A stretch of DNA of 64,000 nt from Bacteroidota bacterium (GCA_027484685.1 JAIXSO010000003.1:1-64000); one strand, 5' to 3'; shown: positions 16,701 to 26,009, counted from the stretch's first letter. Program-made: numbers and translations. The notes: generated by a model from the letters alone, not told the origin.

Positions 16701-17633
16701 TTATTTACTAATCATCATTTTACCAGTTTGACGGTTGTTATCGCTGGTTAAGGTATAGAAATAAATGCCGCTGTTTAAATCAGAACCATCAAAGTTAACT
16801 GTAAAATCGCCAGCAGTTTGTTTTCCTAAATCTTTTGTAAACACTTGCTTTCCATTAATATCAACTACCGATAAACTTACATTTTCTGAAGGAATAGCTA
16901 AGTTATAGCTGATTGCTGTAGTGTTATTGAATGGATTTGGATAGTTAGAAATTTCAGGTGCATTAACACCTGTAACGGTGTTTAAGCCAGTTCCCCAAGT
17001 TGTAAATTCTACATCATCAACTAATAATTCTGTGGTAGTTGAAGTTGAAGAAGTTCCCGAAGCCATATTTCCAGTTGTAAAAAACTCAATTGAACAACTA
17101 TCAGATATTGCACCTGCCGATTCTGCATCCCATCTAGCATAGCTTAATGGGTATGAAAGTTGTAACCAGTTTCCACCGTTACCTAATAATAAACCTCTTT
17201 GACTTAAACCAATTAAATTAGTTTGTAATGTATCTCTTCTGCCATTATCAGGATTTGATTGAAAAAAAGTTACTACAGCAAAAAAGCTTTCAGTAGATAT
17301 AGAAGTTAAATATTGGAATTTAAATTTAATATCAGCAGGTCTTCTTCTCATAGGCACTACGGTATTTATTCTACCAATAGAAATTGAACCATTAACCGCA
17401 GGAGAATCGTTTAACAAACCTAAAAATTTAGTACCAGTAGCAGGTCTAATTGTTACAGGCGTGCCATTAACACTTAAGTTAATAACTGTGCGAACTTTAT
17501 TTCTACCACTTGTTAAAGTCCAATTATCGAATGAAGTACCAGTAGTATTTTCAAAACTTCCATTTGTTACTAATTGAGCAAAAGCCAAAGTACTCATGGC
17601 TACTGCTGCTATTGTTGTAATTATTTTTTTCAT
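16701..17633 (-). CDS. Secreted protein with T9SS type A C-terminal sorting domain
   Basis: The 310-residue protein has a Sec signal peptide (MKKIITTIAAVAMSTLAFAQ) and starts its mature part with NGSFENTTGTSFDNW, a carbohydrate-binding-like beta-sandwich opening. The C-terminal 80 residues contain NYPNPFNNTTAISYNL, FDGSDLNSGIYFYTL and end in KMMISK, the classic type IX secretion sorting signal. It should be exported across the outer membrane and anchored or released. No catalytic motif is seen; it may be an adhesin-like or structural surface protein. Confidence 0.85.
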   Translation of the reverse strand: MKKIITTIAAVAMSTLAFAQLVTNGSFENTTGTSFDNWTLTSGRNKVRTVINLSVNGTPVTIRPATGTKFLGLLNDSPAVNGSISIGRINTVVPMRRRPADIKFKFQYLTSISTESFFAVVTFFQSNPDNGRRDTLQTNLIGLSQRGLLLGNGGNWLQLSYPLSYARWDAESAGAISDSCSIEFFTTGNMASGTSSTSTTTELLVDDVEFTTWGTGLNTVTGVNAPEISNYPNPFNNTTAISYNLAIPSENVSLSVVDINGKQVFTKDLGKQTAGDFTVNFDGSDLNSGIYFYTLTSDNNRQTGKMMISK

Positions 17634-17734
17634 TTTTGTTTTATTTGTGTTTGCGATAATAAGGTATTTAGTTTATTTAATAAATATTAGTGGTTAATTT
17701 TATGGTAAAATTTTATGTATTAATTAAAATACAA

Positions 17735-19855
17735 CTATTTCTTGACCAATTCATCATTTAACTCATTGGCTTTAGCCACTTTTTGTAACACCCAAAGTAC
17801 ATATCGAATATCTACCGCCACACTTCTACTATAGCTTTCGTTCCAAGCGTAATCGTTAATAGTAGCAGTGTAAGCTCTATCAAAATTAATTCCCACTAAT
17901 TCACCTTTGGCATTCATTACAGGGCTTCCACTATTTCCGCCTGTAGTATCTAAATTATATAAAAAGTTTACTGGCAAATCGCCCAAGCTTGGTTTTAACA
18001 AATCGCCATATTCTTTAGCTGCGTACAATTCTTTAATTAAAGGTAACAACTCATAATCAACACCATCTTCTTTTTCAACCACACCACGTAAGCTGGTAAA
18101 TGGACCATGATACTCCGCATCGTTAGGCGAATACCCTTTTACATAACCGTAAGTAAAGCGTAGGGTAGCATTGGCATCTGGCACAAAATTTTTATTTTGA
18201 AAAACCGATTTTGCATCTACATATTTTGCCATTAATAAATTCAATTCGGCCTCACGTTTTCTATCTTGTTCATCATAAAAATTGATTTCTTTATTTAAGC
18301 TAGCTGCTAAATCTAATAATGGATCTTGCAAAGCAAAAAGCTTTTCAATGTCTTCATTAGCCAATTTATCAATCATTTTGGTATCTTTAAAAATGGTTTT
18401 GCTGTACAATTCATCAGCATTGATGCTTTTTTCAAAAGCTTCCACTTTGTTATCTTTATTAAATTGTTTGGCATCGGCTTGCATTTTTTTAAAGGCAGCC
18501 ATTTCAAAAGGTTCATCGTATTTGCTAAACGCTACCGATAATGCTTGCTTTAATTTTAAACCTTGTTTTAGTTTAAAATCGGTTCTTTCGGCATCATTTT
18601 TTAGTAATTGGTAAGCATTTTTAAAATTATCAATTGCTGCAGCCATTGATAACATTGGAGTTACGCTGTAAATTTGATCGTACCATAAATTACGAGGTGC
18701 GTATTTTAAAATTTCGTCATACAAAACATTGATACGCGGAATAACATTGCTATAAGTAGCTTTTAAAACTTCATCTTTAGCTAAGAAATCTTGCAAAGCA
18801 GCTTCATCTTTGTATTTTTTAGCTGTTAAACCAGTCCTTCTAAATCCTTGTAATTTGCCTTTGAAATTTTTGGTAGTATTAGCCAATTGTTTAATGCGTG
18901 AAGCATATTTTATAGCCAAGGTTTGATTGCCCTTGCTCAATTTTTCCATTTCTTCAATTTGCCAATCGTATATATTACTGATGTATTGCAACATATACTG
19001 TTCGTGGTATTTATAAAATGCAGCAGGCTGATGGCGGTATGTACGGCCTGGGTAACCTAATACAAACACAAAATCGTTTTCGTTAACACCTTTAGGATTT
19101 ATAACCAAATGTTTAGCTGGCTTGTAAGGCACATTGTTTGGCGAATACTCAGCAGCACTTCCATCAGGAGCTACATAGGCTCTTAAAAAAGCAAAATCGC
19201 CACTATGGCGAGGCCATACCCAATTATCTCTTTCTCCTCCATACTCGCCTATGCTACGGGCAGGTACATAAACCAAGCGTACATCTTTCAATAATTTATA
19301 ACGGAATAACACGTAAGTGCGTCCGGTAAACATTTCCGAAATTTCGCAGCTTAAAGTTGGATTGGCTTTATTTTCTGCATCGGTAATGGTTTTTAAATTA
19401 TTGGCAATTATTTTCAACCTTTCGGCAGCATCGGCAGTGCCTTGTGTGCCTTGCAATACTTTGGCCGACACATCTTCGTAACTTGCAGCTATTTTACAAA
19501 CCAAACCTTTGGCTTGCGCTTCTTGTTTGTGAGTGCGAGCTAAATAGCCATTTTTTATATAATCGTTAACGGTATCGCTAATGGCAGCTACAAAACTAAA
19601 AGCACAGTGGTGATTGGTGACAATTAAACCATCGTTGCTTACAAAACTGCCGGTACAGCCGCCCACACGCACAATGGCATCAACTATACTCACTCCATTT
19701 GGGTTATACAATTCGATAGGTTTAATTTTTAAACCCACCTTTTTAAGGTTAATATTTTTAAGTTCCGACAAAGGAAACATGCCCTCGTCTGTTTTATGGC
19801 TTTGGAATAAGCCAATTGAAATAAAAGTTAAAGTTAGTAAAACGTATTTTTTCAT
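17735..19855 (-). CDS. S46 family dipeptidyl peptidase (DPP11-like)
   Basis: The 706-residue serine peptidase has a signal peptide, the catalytic histidine in VTNHHCAF (about residue 85), the conserved GGERDNWVWPRHSGDF, and the nucleophile Ser in GGNSGSPVMN. Eighteen residues after that Ser is Arg (INFDRAY). In the Porphyromonas enzymes this position is Gly in DPP7 and Arg in DPP11, which cleaves after Asp/Glu; I infer DPP11-like specificity. It acts in the periplasm on dipeptides from oligopeptide N-termini, fitting a protein-degrading lifestyle. Confidence 0.9.
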   Translation of the reverse strand: MKKYVLLTLTFISIGLFQSHKTDEGMFPLSELKNINLKKVGLKIKPIELYNPNGVSIVDAIVRVGGCTGSFVSNDGLIVTNHHCAFSFVAAISDTVNDYIKNGYLARTHKQEAQAKGLVCKIAASYEDVSAKVLQGTQGTADAAERLKIIANNLKTITDAENKANPTLSCEISEMFTGRTYVLFRYKLLKDVRLVYVPARSIGEYGGERDNWVWPRHSGDFAFLRAYVAPDGSAAEYSPNNVPYKPAKHLVINPKGVNENDFVFVLGYPGRTYRHQPAAFYKYHEQYMLQYISNIYDWQIEEMEKLSKGNQTLAIKYASRIKQLANTTKNFKGKLQGFRRTGLTAKKYKDEAALQDFLAKDEVLKATYSNVIPRINVLYDEILKYAPRNLWYDQIYSVTPMLSMAAAIDNFKNAYQLLKNDAERTDFKLKQGLKLKQALSVAFSKYDEPFEMAAFKKMQADAKQFNKDNKVEAFEKSINADELYSKTIFKDTKMIDKLANEDIEKLFALQDPLLDLAASLNKEINFYDEQDRKREAELNLLMAKYVDAKSVFQNKNFVPDANATLRFTYGYVKGYSPNDAEYHGPFTSLRGVVEKEDGVDYELLPLIKELYAAKEYGDLLKPSLGDLPVNFLYNLDTTGGNSGSPVMNAKGELVGINFDRAYTATINDYAWNESYSRSVAVDIRYVLWVLQKVAKANELNDELVKK

Positions 19856-20078
19856 ACCTATTTTTTAAAGGACGGCAATATAAAACAAATAGTTCTTTTG
19901 CCAATTTTAGTAATTAAGGTATTAATAATATCATTACAATTCCAATCTTCAGTTCAACATAATTAGTTTTTAAATATCAAGTATTCATTTTACCATCAAC
20001 CAAACATTTATCAGCTATTTATTTTTACTTCATATAGCTTACATTTGCCTGTAAATAATTATTACAAAATTTTATAAA

Positions 20079-21338
20079 ATGGATTTATTTGAAAAGCTAA
20101 AAAGCAAACCAGGTCCGCTAGGAATGCACGGAGACGACAGTTATGGTTACTACATGTTCCCTAAATTAGAAGGCGAAATTGGCCCACGAATGATGTTTAG
20201 AGGAAAAGAAAAATTAAACTGGAGTTTAAATAATTATTTAGGTTTAGCTAATCATCCAGAAGTTAGAAAAACAGATGCAGAAGCCACTGCACAATATGGA
20301 TTAGCCTATCCAATGGGCGCGCGCATGATGAGTGGGAACAGCACTTACCACGAACAATTGGAGCAAGAATTAGCTGCTTTTGTAAGCAAACCAGATGCTA
20401 TTTTATTAAATTTTGGATACCAAGGAATGGTTTCGGCCATTGATTGTTTGGTTGATAGACACGATGTGATTGTATATGATGCCGAAAGTCATGCATGTAT
20501 TATAGATGGTGTGCGCTTGCACATGGGCAAACGTTTTGTATTTACTCATAATAATATGGAAAGCCTAGAAACTCAGTTAAAACGTGCTGAGCGTTTGGTA
20601 GCTGAAACTGGTGGTTCAATTTTAGTAATTACCGAAGGTGTATTTGGAATGACAGGTGCACAAGGAAATATTAAAGCCATAGCCGAGTTAAAGAAAAAAT
20701 ACAGCTTCCGTTTATTTGTAGATGATGCACATGGTTTTGGCACAATGGGTAAAACAGGCGCAGGTGTAGGCGAAGAGCAAGGCGTAATGGATGACATAGA
20801 CGTTTATTTTGGTACCTTTGCTAAAAGTATGGCCGGTATTGGTGGTTTTATAGCTGGCGAAAAACTGGTTATTAAACACTTACGTTACAATATCCGCTCG
20901 CAAATATTTGCAAAAAGTTTACCAATGCCAATGGTTATTGGTGCTTTAAAACGTCTTTCGTTATTACGCGATTTCCCTGAAAACAAAGCAAAACTTTGGA
21001 ACATTGTACATGCTTTACAAGACGGCTTAAAAGCCAAAGGATTTAATATTGGTGTAACTACCACTCCTGTAACTCCTGTAGTTTTAAATGGCACCATTCC
21101 TGAAGCTACTGCTATTACACATGAGTTAAGAGAAGTTTATAATATTTTCTGCTCAATAGTAGTATACCCAGTTATTCCTAAAGGAATGATTATTTTACGA
21201 TTGATTCCAACTGCTGCTCATACCTTGGCCGATGTAGAAGAAACCATTGCAGCATTTTCGATAATTAAAGAAAAATTAGATGCTGGTGTTTACAAGGAAT
21301 CAGCGTTTGTTTCTATGGGCGATTTAGCCAAAGCGTAA
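20079..21338 (+). CDS. Alpha-oxoamine synthase, probably serine palmitoyltransferase
   Basis: The 419-residue PLP enzyme has the family signatures: SLNNYLGLANHP, DAESHAC (His138 stacks on PLP), FVDDAHGFGTMG (Asp215, His218) and the Schiff-base lysine in GTFAKSMAGIGGF (Lys249). The family contains KBL, AONS (BioF), ALAS and serine palmitoyltransferase. There are no biotin or threonine-degradation genes nearby. The AKSMAGIGGF form and Bacteroidota context favour the sphingolipid enzyme that condenses serine with an acyl-CoA, but KBL/BioF-like activity cannot be excluded. Confidence 0.8.
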   Translation: MDLFEKLKSKPGPLGMHGDDSYGYYMFPKLEGEIGPRMMFRGKEKLNWSLNNYLGLANHPEVRKTDAEATAQYGLAYPMGARMMSGNSTYHEQLEQELAAFVSKPDAILLNFGYQGMVSAIDCLVDRHDVIVYDAESHACIIDGVRLHMGKRFVFTHNNMESLETQLKRAERLVAETGGSILVITEGVFGMTGAQGNIKAIAELKKKYSFRLFVDDAHGFGTMGKTGAGVGEEQGVMDDIDVYFGTFAKSMAGIGGFIAGEKLVIKHLRYNIRSQIFAKSLPMPMVIGALKRLSLLRDFPENKAKLWNIVHALQDGLKAKGFNIGVTTTPVTPVVLNGTIPEATAITHELREVYNIFCSIVVYPVIPKGMIILRLIPTAAHTLADVEETIAAFSIIKEKLDAGVYKESAFVSMGDLAKA

Positions 21339-21415
21339 GCCAACTTACTTTTCTAAATAAATTTAGAAAATTTTTAGGTATGGTTTTTGTATTTTTGAGT
21401 TTTAAAAAAATAAAA

Positions 21416-21886
21416 ATGAAAAAAATTGCAGTAATATTAAGTGTGTTTATCACTATTTTAGGCTTATATGCTTTTAAACCTAAAAACGAAGAAGTAAAAT
21501 GGATGGGCTTTAACGAAGGTTATGCCTTAGCCAAAAAGAAAAACAAAATTATGCTAGTTGATGTATATACCGACTGGTGTGGCTGGTGTAAACGTATGGA
21601 CAAAGATACTTATGCTAAAAACAGTATTTCGAGTGTATTGAACGACAAATATGTATCGGTTAAATTTAACCCCGAAGTAGAAGGTGTAAAATACACTTAC
21701 AACGGAAAAACTTACGATGGACCAGGACTTGCTGCTGCTATTAGTAACAACAGCATTAGCGGTTACCCTACTACTGTTTTTATCAACCCTAAATCGCATA
21801 AAACGAAACTAGAAGTAGGTTATAAAAACGAAGCTGATATGGCTGTAATTTTAGTTGATATTCAAAAAAGTTTGAAGGCTAAATAG
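21416..21886 (+). CDS. Exported thioredoxin-like protein
   Basis: I start at MKKIAVILSVFITIL (21416), which gives a signal peptide and 156 residues. The thioredoxin fold carries the redox motif WCGWC in VDVYTDWCGWCKRMDK and the cis-proline in SGYPTTVFINP. An insertion (VKYTYNGKTYDGPGL) separates them, as in thioredoxin_7/DUF255-related proteins. It probably acts on periplasmic disulfides. A terminator follows. Confidence 0.85.
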   Translation: MKKIAVILSVFITILGLYAFKPKNEEVKWMGFNEGYALAKKKNKIMLVDVYTDWCGWCKRMDKDTYAKNSISSVLNDKYVSVKFNPEVEGVKYTYNGKTYDGPGLAAAISNNSISGYPTTVFINPKSHKTKLEVGYKNEADMAVILVDIQKSLKAK

Positions 21887-21909
21887 TACTAAAAACCTCA
21901 TTTTATTAA

Positions 21910-21948
21910 AAGCTGATTCCTAATTTTATTGGAATCAGCTTTTTTTAT
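21910..21948 (+). terminator. Rho-independent terminator after the thioredoxin-like gene
   Basis: AGCTGATTCC (21911-21920) and GGAATCAGCT (21931-21940) form a perfect 10-bp stem with a 10-nt loop, preceded by A4 and followed by T6. Confidence 0.85.
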
Positions 21949-21958
21949 TTATAAAAAT

Positions 21959-22004
21959 TTGGAATTTTAGTTTCAATTAATATCTTCGCCTAACAATTGT
22001 TAGG
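21959..22004 (+). promoter_or_regulatory. Promoter and 16-bp palindromic operator of the TetR-family gene
   Basis: TTG at 21959-21961 and TATCTTCG at 21981-21988 are separated by 19 bp, a good match to the Bacteroidota -33/-7 promoter. Directly downstream is the perfect palindrome CCTAACAATTGTTAGG (21989-22004), which would cover the transcription start, and ATG follows at 22007. The arms fit the CnAAC...GTTnG outer pattern I recall for Thermus PaaR sites. I infer self-repression by the TetR-family protein. Confidence 0.65.
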
Positions 22005-22006
22005 TT

Positions 22007-22609
22007 ATGGCTGATTCATTGAACATCAATAGAAAAGAACAAATAATAGATGCAGCCGCATTATTATTTAAACAAAAAGGTTACGCAAGCACTACTATGC
22101 GCGACTTAGCAACGGAGCTAGGTATAGAAGCTGCCAGTATTTATCACCATATCAAATCGAAGGAAGAGCTTTTAGAAGGCATTTGTTTCGACATGGCAAA
22201 CAAATTTATTTCTAATGCTAAGGAAGTAAACGATATTTACTTTAATGCTGAAGAAAAACTCCGTTTAGCTATTAAATTACACGTAGAAACCATAACTGAA
22301 AACCAAAATCAATCAGCAGTATTTTTAAGTGAGTGGCGTAATTTAAGTGAACCTAAACTTACCTTATTTAAACAATTGCGCCAGCAATACGAAAACCAAT
22401 TTACCATTATATTAATGGATGGCGAAAACGAGGATATTTTTGACCAAGTAGATAAAAAATTTGCTGTATTGAGCATTTTATCGACCATTAATTTTGTAAA
22501 CGAATGGTATAAACCCGATGGCAAAATGAATGCAGCTGAAATAGCCGAAAAACTAAGTAATTTTATAATGGGCGGCTTAAGAAAACGTTTGGTAACGGAT
22601 GTTTTATAG
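22007..22609 (+). CDS. TetR/AcrR family regulator, probably of phenylacetate catabolism
   Basis: The 200-residue protein has an N-terminal helix-turn-helix (KEQIIDAAALLFKQKGYAST, then DLATELGIEAASIYHHIKS) and an all-helical ligand domain. The leader of its mRNA would be nearly absent, with the operator overlapping the start site. It lies 68 bp upstream of paaA on the same strand. By analogy with the TetR-type PaaR of Thermus, phenylacetyl-CoA is the likely inducer (inference). Confidence 0.85.
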   Translation: MADSLNINRKEQIIDAAALLFKQKGYASTTMRDLATELGIEAASIYHHIKSKEELLEGICFDMANKFISNAKEVNDIYFNAEEKLRLAIKLHVETITENQNQSAVFLSEWRNLSEPKLTLFKQLRQQYENQFTIILMDGENEDIFDQVDKKFAVLSILSTINFVNEWYKPDGKMNAAEIAEKLSNFIMGGLRKRLVTDVL

Positions 22610-22677
22610 ACCATAGCAAATAGACCATGGTCCATGGTCCAATAACTATTAACTAATAACAAAAAACTAAAATATAT

Positions 22678-23667
22678 ATGTACGGAAATGCTTACATCGA
22701 TCCTAATGAAAAAGCCAACGCAATGCTTGCTGGCGAGGATCCAATTAAATTAGCTGAATTTGAAGCACGCATAGCACGTGGCGAAAAAATTGAACCAAAA
22801 GACTGGATGCCTAAAGAATATAGGAAACAGTTAATCAGAATGATTGAACAACATGGTCATTCGGAAATTATTGGTGCTTTACCTGAAGGTACTTGGATTA
22901 CTCGTGCTCCTGGTTTTAAACGCAAGTTAGCTTTAATGGCTAAAGTGCAAGATGAAGTTGGTCACGCACAATTATTATATAGTGCTGCTGAAACTTTAGG
23001 CAAAAGCCGTGAAGACATGATTAATGATTTGATTACCGGTAAATCAAAATATTCAAATGTATTTAATTACCCTGCATATACTTGGGCCGATGCTTGTATT
23101 ATAGCTTGGTTAATTGATGCAGGTGCAATTATAAACCAAGTAGCAAATGCTAAAGGCAGTTATGGACCTTATTGCAGAGCATTAGACAGAATTTGTACAG
23201 AAGAAAGTTTCCATTTAAAATATGGCCATGACAACGTGGTTACATTAGCTACAGGAACACCAACTCAGCGTAAAATGGTCCAAGAAGCATTGACACGTTG
23301 GTGGCCACCAATTATGCATTTCTTTGGTCCAAGCGATAAAATATCGAGTCATACCGAAATATTAATGCGTTGGAAAGTAAAAATGGCAAGTAATGATGAT
23401 ATGCGCCAACAATTCTTAAACATGTACGTTCCAAAAATTTGGGATTTAGGTTTAGTAATTCCAGATGCTAACTTAAAGAAAAACGAAGAGACAGGCAAAT
23501 GGGATTATACCGAACCAGATTGGGATGAATTTAAGCGTGTAATTAATGGTGGCGGACCTTGTAATGCAGAGCGTTTAGCAGTACGCAGAATGGCTGAAGA
23601 AAAAGGCCGTTGGGTAAGAGCAGCATTGTTAAGAAAAGACGAAAAATACGTTACACCGCTAGCTTAG
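22678..23667 (+). CDS. paaA: 1,2-phenylacetyl-CoA epoxidase, catalytic subunit PaaA
   Basis: The 329-residue ferritin-like di-iron protein shows [20 protein letters not shown] and [15 protein letters not shown], the two Glu/His helices that bind iron. It shares [17 protein letters not shown] and [14 protein letters not shown] with known PaaA. Together with PaaB, PaaC and PaaD it epoxidises the aromatic ring of phenylacetyl-CoA, the committed step of aerobic phenylacetate degradation. The next paa gene is displaced by an inserted small gene. Confidence 0.96.
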   Translation: MYGNAYIDPNEKANAMLAGEDPIKLAEFEARIARGEKIEPKDWMPKEYRKQLIRMIEQHGHSEIIGALPEGTWITRAPGFKRKLALMAKVQDEVGHAQLLYSAAETLGKSREDMINDLITGKSKYSNVFNYPAYTWADACIIAWLIDAGAIINQVANAKGSYGPYCRALDRICTEESFHLKYGHDNVVTLATGTPTQRKMVQEALTRWWPPIMHFFGPSDKISSHTEILMRWKVKMASNDDMRQQFLNMYVPKIWDLGLVIPDANLKKNEETGKWDYTEPDWDEFKRVINGGGPCNAERLAVRRMAEEKGRWVRAALLRKDEKYVTPLA

Positions 23668-23743
23668 TTTTTTTATTACGGGTTAATTATTTCGAGTTAA
23701 TAATTATTAGTTGAAATAGATATTTACTATTGTTTAGAATTAC

Positions 23744-24118
23744 ATGGCGACTATAAAAAATTTTGAGGATTTAGAAATTTGGCAAAAAGCAATAAAACTA
23801 TCTGATGAGTTATATGAATTATGCCAAATTGATTTTTTGAAAAAAGATTATTCAACCCAAGACCAATTAAAAAGAGCAGCCTTATCTATTTCAAATAATA
23901 TAGCTGAAGGCTTTGAATACAATAATAATCCTGATTTCATTAAGTTCTTGCGCTATTCAAAAGGTTCTTGTGGCGAATGCAGAAGCATGATAGCGTTTAT
24001 TAGAAGTAAAAATTGGATTGATTCTGAAAAATATTTGTATTTTCATAATGAACTTAAATTACTAAGCTCTCAAATTGGAAGTTTCATGTCATATTTGAAG
24101 GAGCATAAATCTAAATAA
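23744..24118 (+). CDS. Four-helix-bundle protein (23S rRNA intervening-sequence protein family)
   Basis: This 124-residue helical protein has the hallmarks of the family: FEDLEIWQKAIKLSDELYEL, QLKRAALSISNNIAEGFE, FLRYSKGSCGECRSMI, and SSQIGSFMSYLKEHK at the end. Members were first found in intervening sequences of 23S rRNA genes but mostly occur as free-standing genes; their function is unknown. It sits between paaA and paaB on the same strand with spacers of 76 and 78 bp, which looks like an insertion into the operon. The downstream spacer is a repetitive sequence. Confidence 0.9.
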   Translation: MATIKNFEDLEIWQKAIKLSDELYELCQIDFLKKDYSTQDQLKRAALSISNNIAEGFEYNNNPDFIKFLRYSKGSCGECRSMIAFIRSKNWIDSEKYLYFHNELKLLSSQIGSFMSYLKEHKSK

Positions 24119-24120
24119 TT

Positions 24121-24180
24121 ATAATCCATAATAACCAACTCGTAATAACCAACTCGTAATAAGCAACACGCAATAACTAA
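24121..24180. repeat. Degenerate tandem repeat spacer
   Basis: The phrase AACCAACTCGTAATA occurs twice in tandem (about 24134-24163), followed by the diverged AAGCAACACGCAATA. The unit is about 15 bp. It separates the four-helix-bundle gene from paaB. It is too short and too degenerate for CRISPR. Confidence 0.6.
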
Positions 24181-24196
24181 CTTTTAATATAAAATA

Positions 24197-24568
24197 ATGA
24201 TAAACTCACTCGACCCTCGCATAAAGCGCGAGCAAATAAATGAAGATAATACCATTGCTCCATTAACCGAAATGGATCAATTTGAAACATACGAAGTGTT
24301 TCATCAAAAAAAACGTGGTGACCAACATGTACATGTTGGAATTGTTCACGCTCCTAATGCTGAAATGGCCTTGCTTTTTGGCAAAGAACAGTTTGGCCGT
24401 AGAGGTTTAAGCGTAAATATTTGGGTAGTTAAAACCAGTAATGTTTTTGCATCGGATTACGATGATGCTGACATTTTTGAAACAGTACCTGAAAAACAAT
24501 ACCGTGAAGCAGGTGGCTATAAAGTAATGGACAAAATTAACAAGTACAAAAAGGAAAATAAAGCTTAA
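24197..24568 (+). CDS. paaB: 1,2-phenylacetyl-CoA epoxidase subunit PaaB
   Basis: The 123-residue protein carries FETYEVFHQKKRGDQHVHVG and HAPNAEMALLFGKEQFGRRG, both diagnostic of PaaB, and ends in a charged helix. The N-terminal extension (MINSLDPRIKREQINEDN) is a little longer than in E. coli PaaB. PaaB bridges the PaaA-PaaC heterodimers in the epoxidase complex. Confidence 0.95.
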   Translation: MINSLDPRIKREQINEDNTIAPLTEMDQFETYEVFHQKKRGDQHVHVGIVHAPNAEMALLFGKEQFGRRGLSVNIWVVKTSNVFASDYDDADIFETVPEKQYREAGGYKVMDKINKYKKENKA

Positions 24569-24638
24569 TAACAGCCACAGATTTTACAGATAAAGCTGAT
24601 AATTTTATTTTGTGAATTCTGCAACAAAAAACATAATT

Positions 24639-25394
24639 ATGAATACTGAGGCAATCAAAGAATTATTATATAAAATGGCCGATGACTTGTTAGTTATTGG
24701 ACATAGAAACAGCGAGTGGACAGGCTTAGGACCTATATTAGAAGAAGATATTGCATTTTCATCTATGGCTCAAGACAAAATTGGTCATTCGCAAGCTTTG
24801 TTTCAAATATTACACCAACTTGGCGAACCTGAACCTGACACCAACGCTTTTATGCGTGAAGCAAAACAGTTTCACAACGCACAATTTTTAGAGTTACAAA
24901 ACGATGATTACGATTTTTCAACTATCCGTCACTTTTTGTTTGACCACGCTGACCAATTGCGTTTTGACAACTTAGCAAACAGCAGTTACGAACCATTGGC
25001 AAAAGTAGCTCGCAAAATAAAAGGTGAGTTAAAATACCATGTTTTTCATGCTGATATTTGGTTAAACAAATTAGGAAATGGAAATGAGGAAAGCCACGCA
25101 CGTATGCAAACTGCATTAAACAATGCTTGGAACTACGCTTTAGGCATGTTTGAAAAAGGCGATTACGAAGAACAATTAATTGCTGACAACATATTTGAAG
25201 GTGAACAATCGTTACAAAACAGATGGTTAGCGGTAATTACTCCAATCATTGAAAAAGCCAATTTAAAAATTCCTGCTGAAAAAGATTGGGAACCAGTTTT
25301 AGGTGCCCGAAAAGGTTATCATACTGAAAATCTTGATCAATTGGTAACAGAAATGAGTGAAGTTTTTAGAATAGAACCAGGAGTTGAATGGTAG
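24639..25394 (+). CDS. paaC: 1,2-phenylacetyl-CoA epoxidase structural subunit PaaC
   Basis: I start at ATG 24639 (MNTEAIKELLYKMADDLLVI); a GTG at 24612 would add nine residues before the helix seen in homologues. The 251-residue ferritin-like protein has SSMAQDKIGHSQALFQILHQ and ARKIKGELKYHVFHADIW. PaaC is the non-catalytic partner of PaaA that lacks a working di-iron centre in characterised enzymes. A 15-bp inverted repeat lies between it and paaD. Confidence 0.95.
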   Translation: MNTEAIKELLYKMADDLLVIGHRNSEWTGLGPILEEDIAFSSMAQDKIGHSQALFQILHQLGEPEPDTNAFMREAKQFHNAQFLELQNDDYDFSTIRHFLFDHADQLRFDNLANSSYEPLAKVARKIKGELKYHVFHADIWLNKLGNGNEESHARMQTALNNAWNYALGMFEKGDYEEQLIADNIFEGEQSLQNRWLAVITPIIEKANLKIPAEKDWEPVLGARKGYHTENLDQLVTEMSEVFRIEPGVEW

Positions 25395-25410
25395 TGAATT
25401 GAAAGATTAT

Positions 25411-25475
25411 AAAGATTACAAGGTTTAAAAGATTAATAAAATACAAAGCAATACTTAATTAACCTTGTAATCTTT
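25411..25475. repeat. Inverted repeat between paaC and paaD
   Basis: AAAGATTACAAGGTT (25411-25425) is perfectly complementary to AACCTTGTAATCTTT (25461-25475) across a 35-nt loop. GAAAGATTATAAAG before it and TTTGCAATCCTTCC after it look like decayed copies of the same word. No T tract follows, so partial termination or mRNA stabilisation are both possible. Confidence 0.55.
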
Positions 25476-25523
25476 CAACTTTGCAATCCTTCCAACACTA
25501 TAATTTTTTAATTAAAAACAAAA

Positions 25524-26009
25524 ATGATTACCGAAAAAGAAATTTGGTCAGCACTTGAAGTAGTAAAAGACCCAGAAATTCCAACATTGAGTATGGTAGA
25601 TATGGGCATCATTACCAAAGTTGAAGTAAGAGGCGAAAGCAATGTTTATGTTGAAATGACTCCAACTTTTACAGGTTGCCCAGCTATAAAAATGATGGAA
25701 AATATGGTGGCAGATAGGCTTAAAGAAATTGGCATTGAAACCATACAAGTTACCACCACTTTTGATAAACCTTGGAATAGCAATAAATTGACTGAACGCG
25801 GTTTGATGTGTTTGAAAAAACATGGCCTTGCTCCACCTCCAAAACACGAAGGCGAAATAACCATGGAATTATTAGAACATAGTGTTTGCCCTCATTGCGG
25901 CAGCAAAAATACAGATATGAAAACTCCTTTCGGGCCAACGCTTTGCCGCAGCATGCATTACTGCAATGATTGCCTACAAGCATTTGAGCAGTTTAAGCCA
26001 GTGGTGTAA
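25524..26009 (+). CDS. paaD: Phenylacetyl-CoA epoxidase maturation protein PaaD
   Basis: The 161-residue protein combines an N-terminal MIP18/DUF59 domain (VKDPEIPTLSMVDMGII, TPTFTGCPAIKMM) with a C-terminal zinc-ribbon-like module (CPHCG near residue 130, then CRSMHYCNDC). PaaD is implicated in assembly of the metal centre of the epoxidase. The operon ends here; the reductase gene paaE is not in the window. Confidence 0.95.
   Translation: MITEKEIWSALEVVKDPEIPTLSMVDMGIITKVEVRGESNVYVEMTPTFTGCPAIKMMENMVADRLKEIGIETIQVTTTFDKPWNSNKLTERGLMCLKKHGLAPPPKHEGEITMELLEHSVCPHCGSKNTDMKTPFGPTLCRSMHYCNDCLQAFEQFKPVV

Noticed and set aside
24121-24180. CRISPR-like direct repeats
   Set aside because: Only two to three degenerate copies with no spacers and no cas genes.
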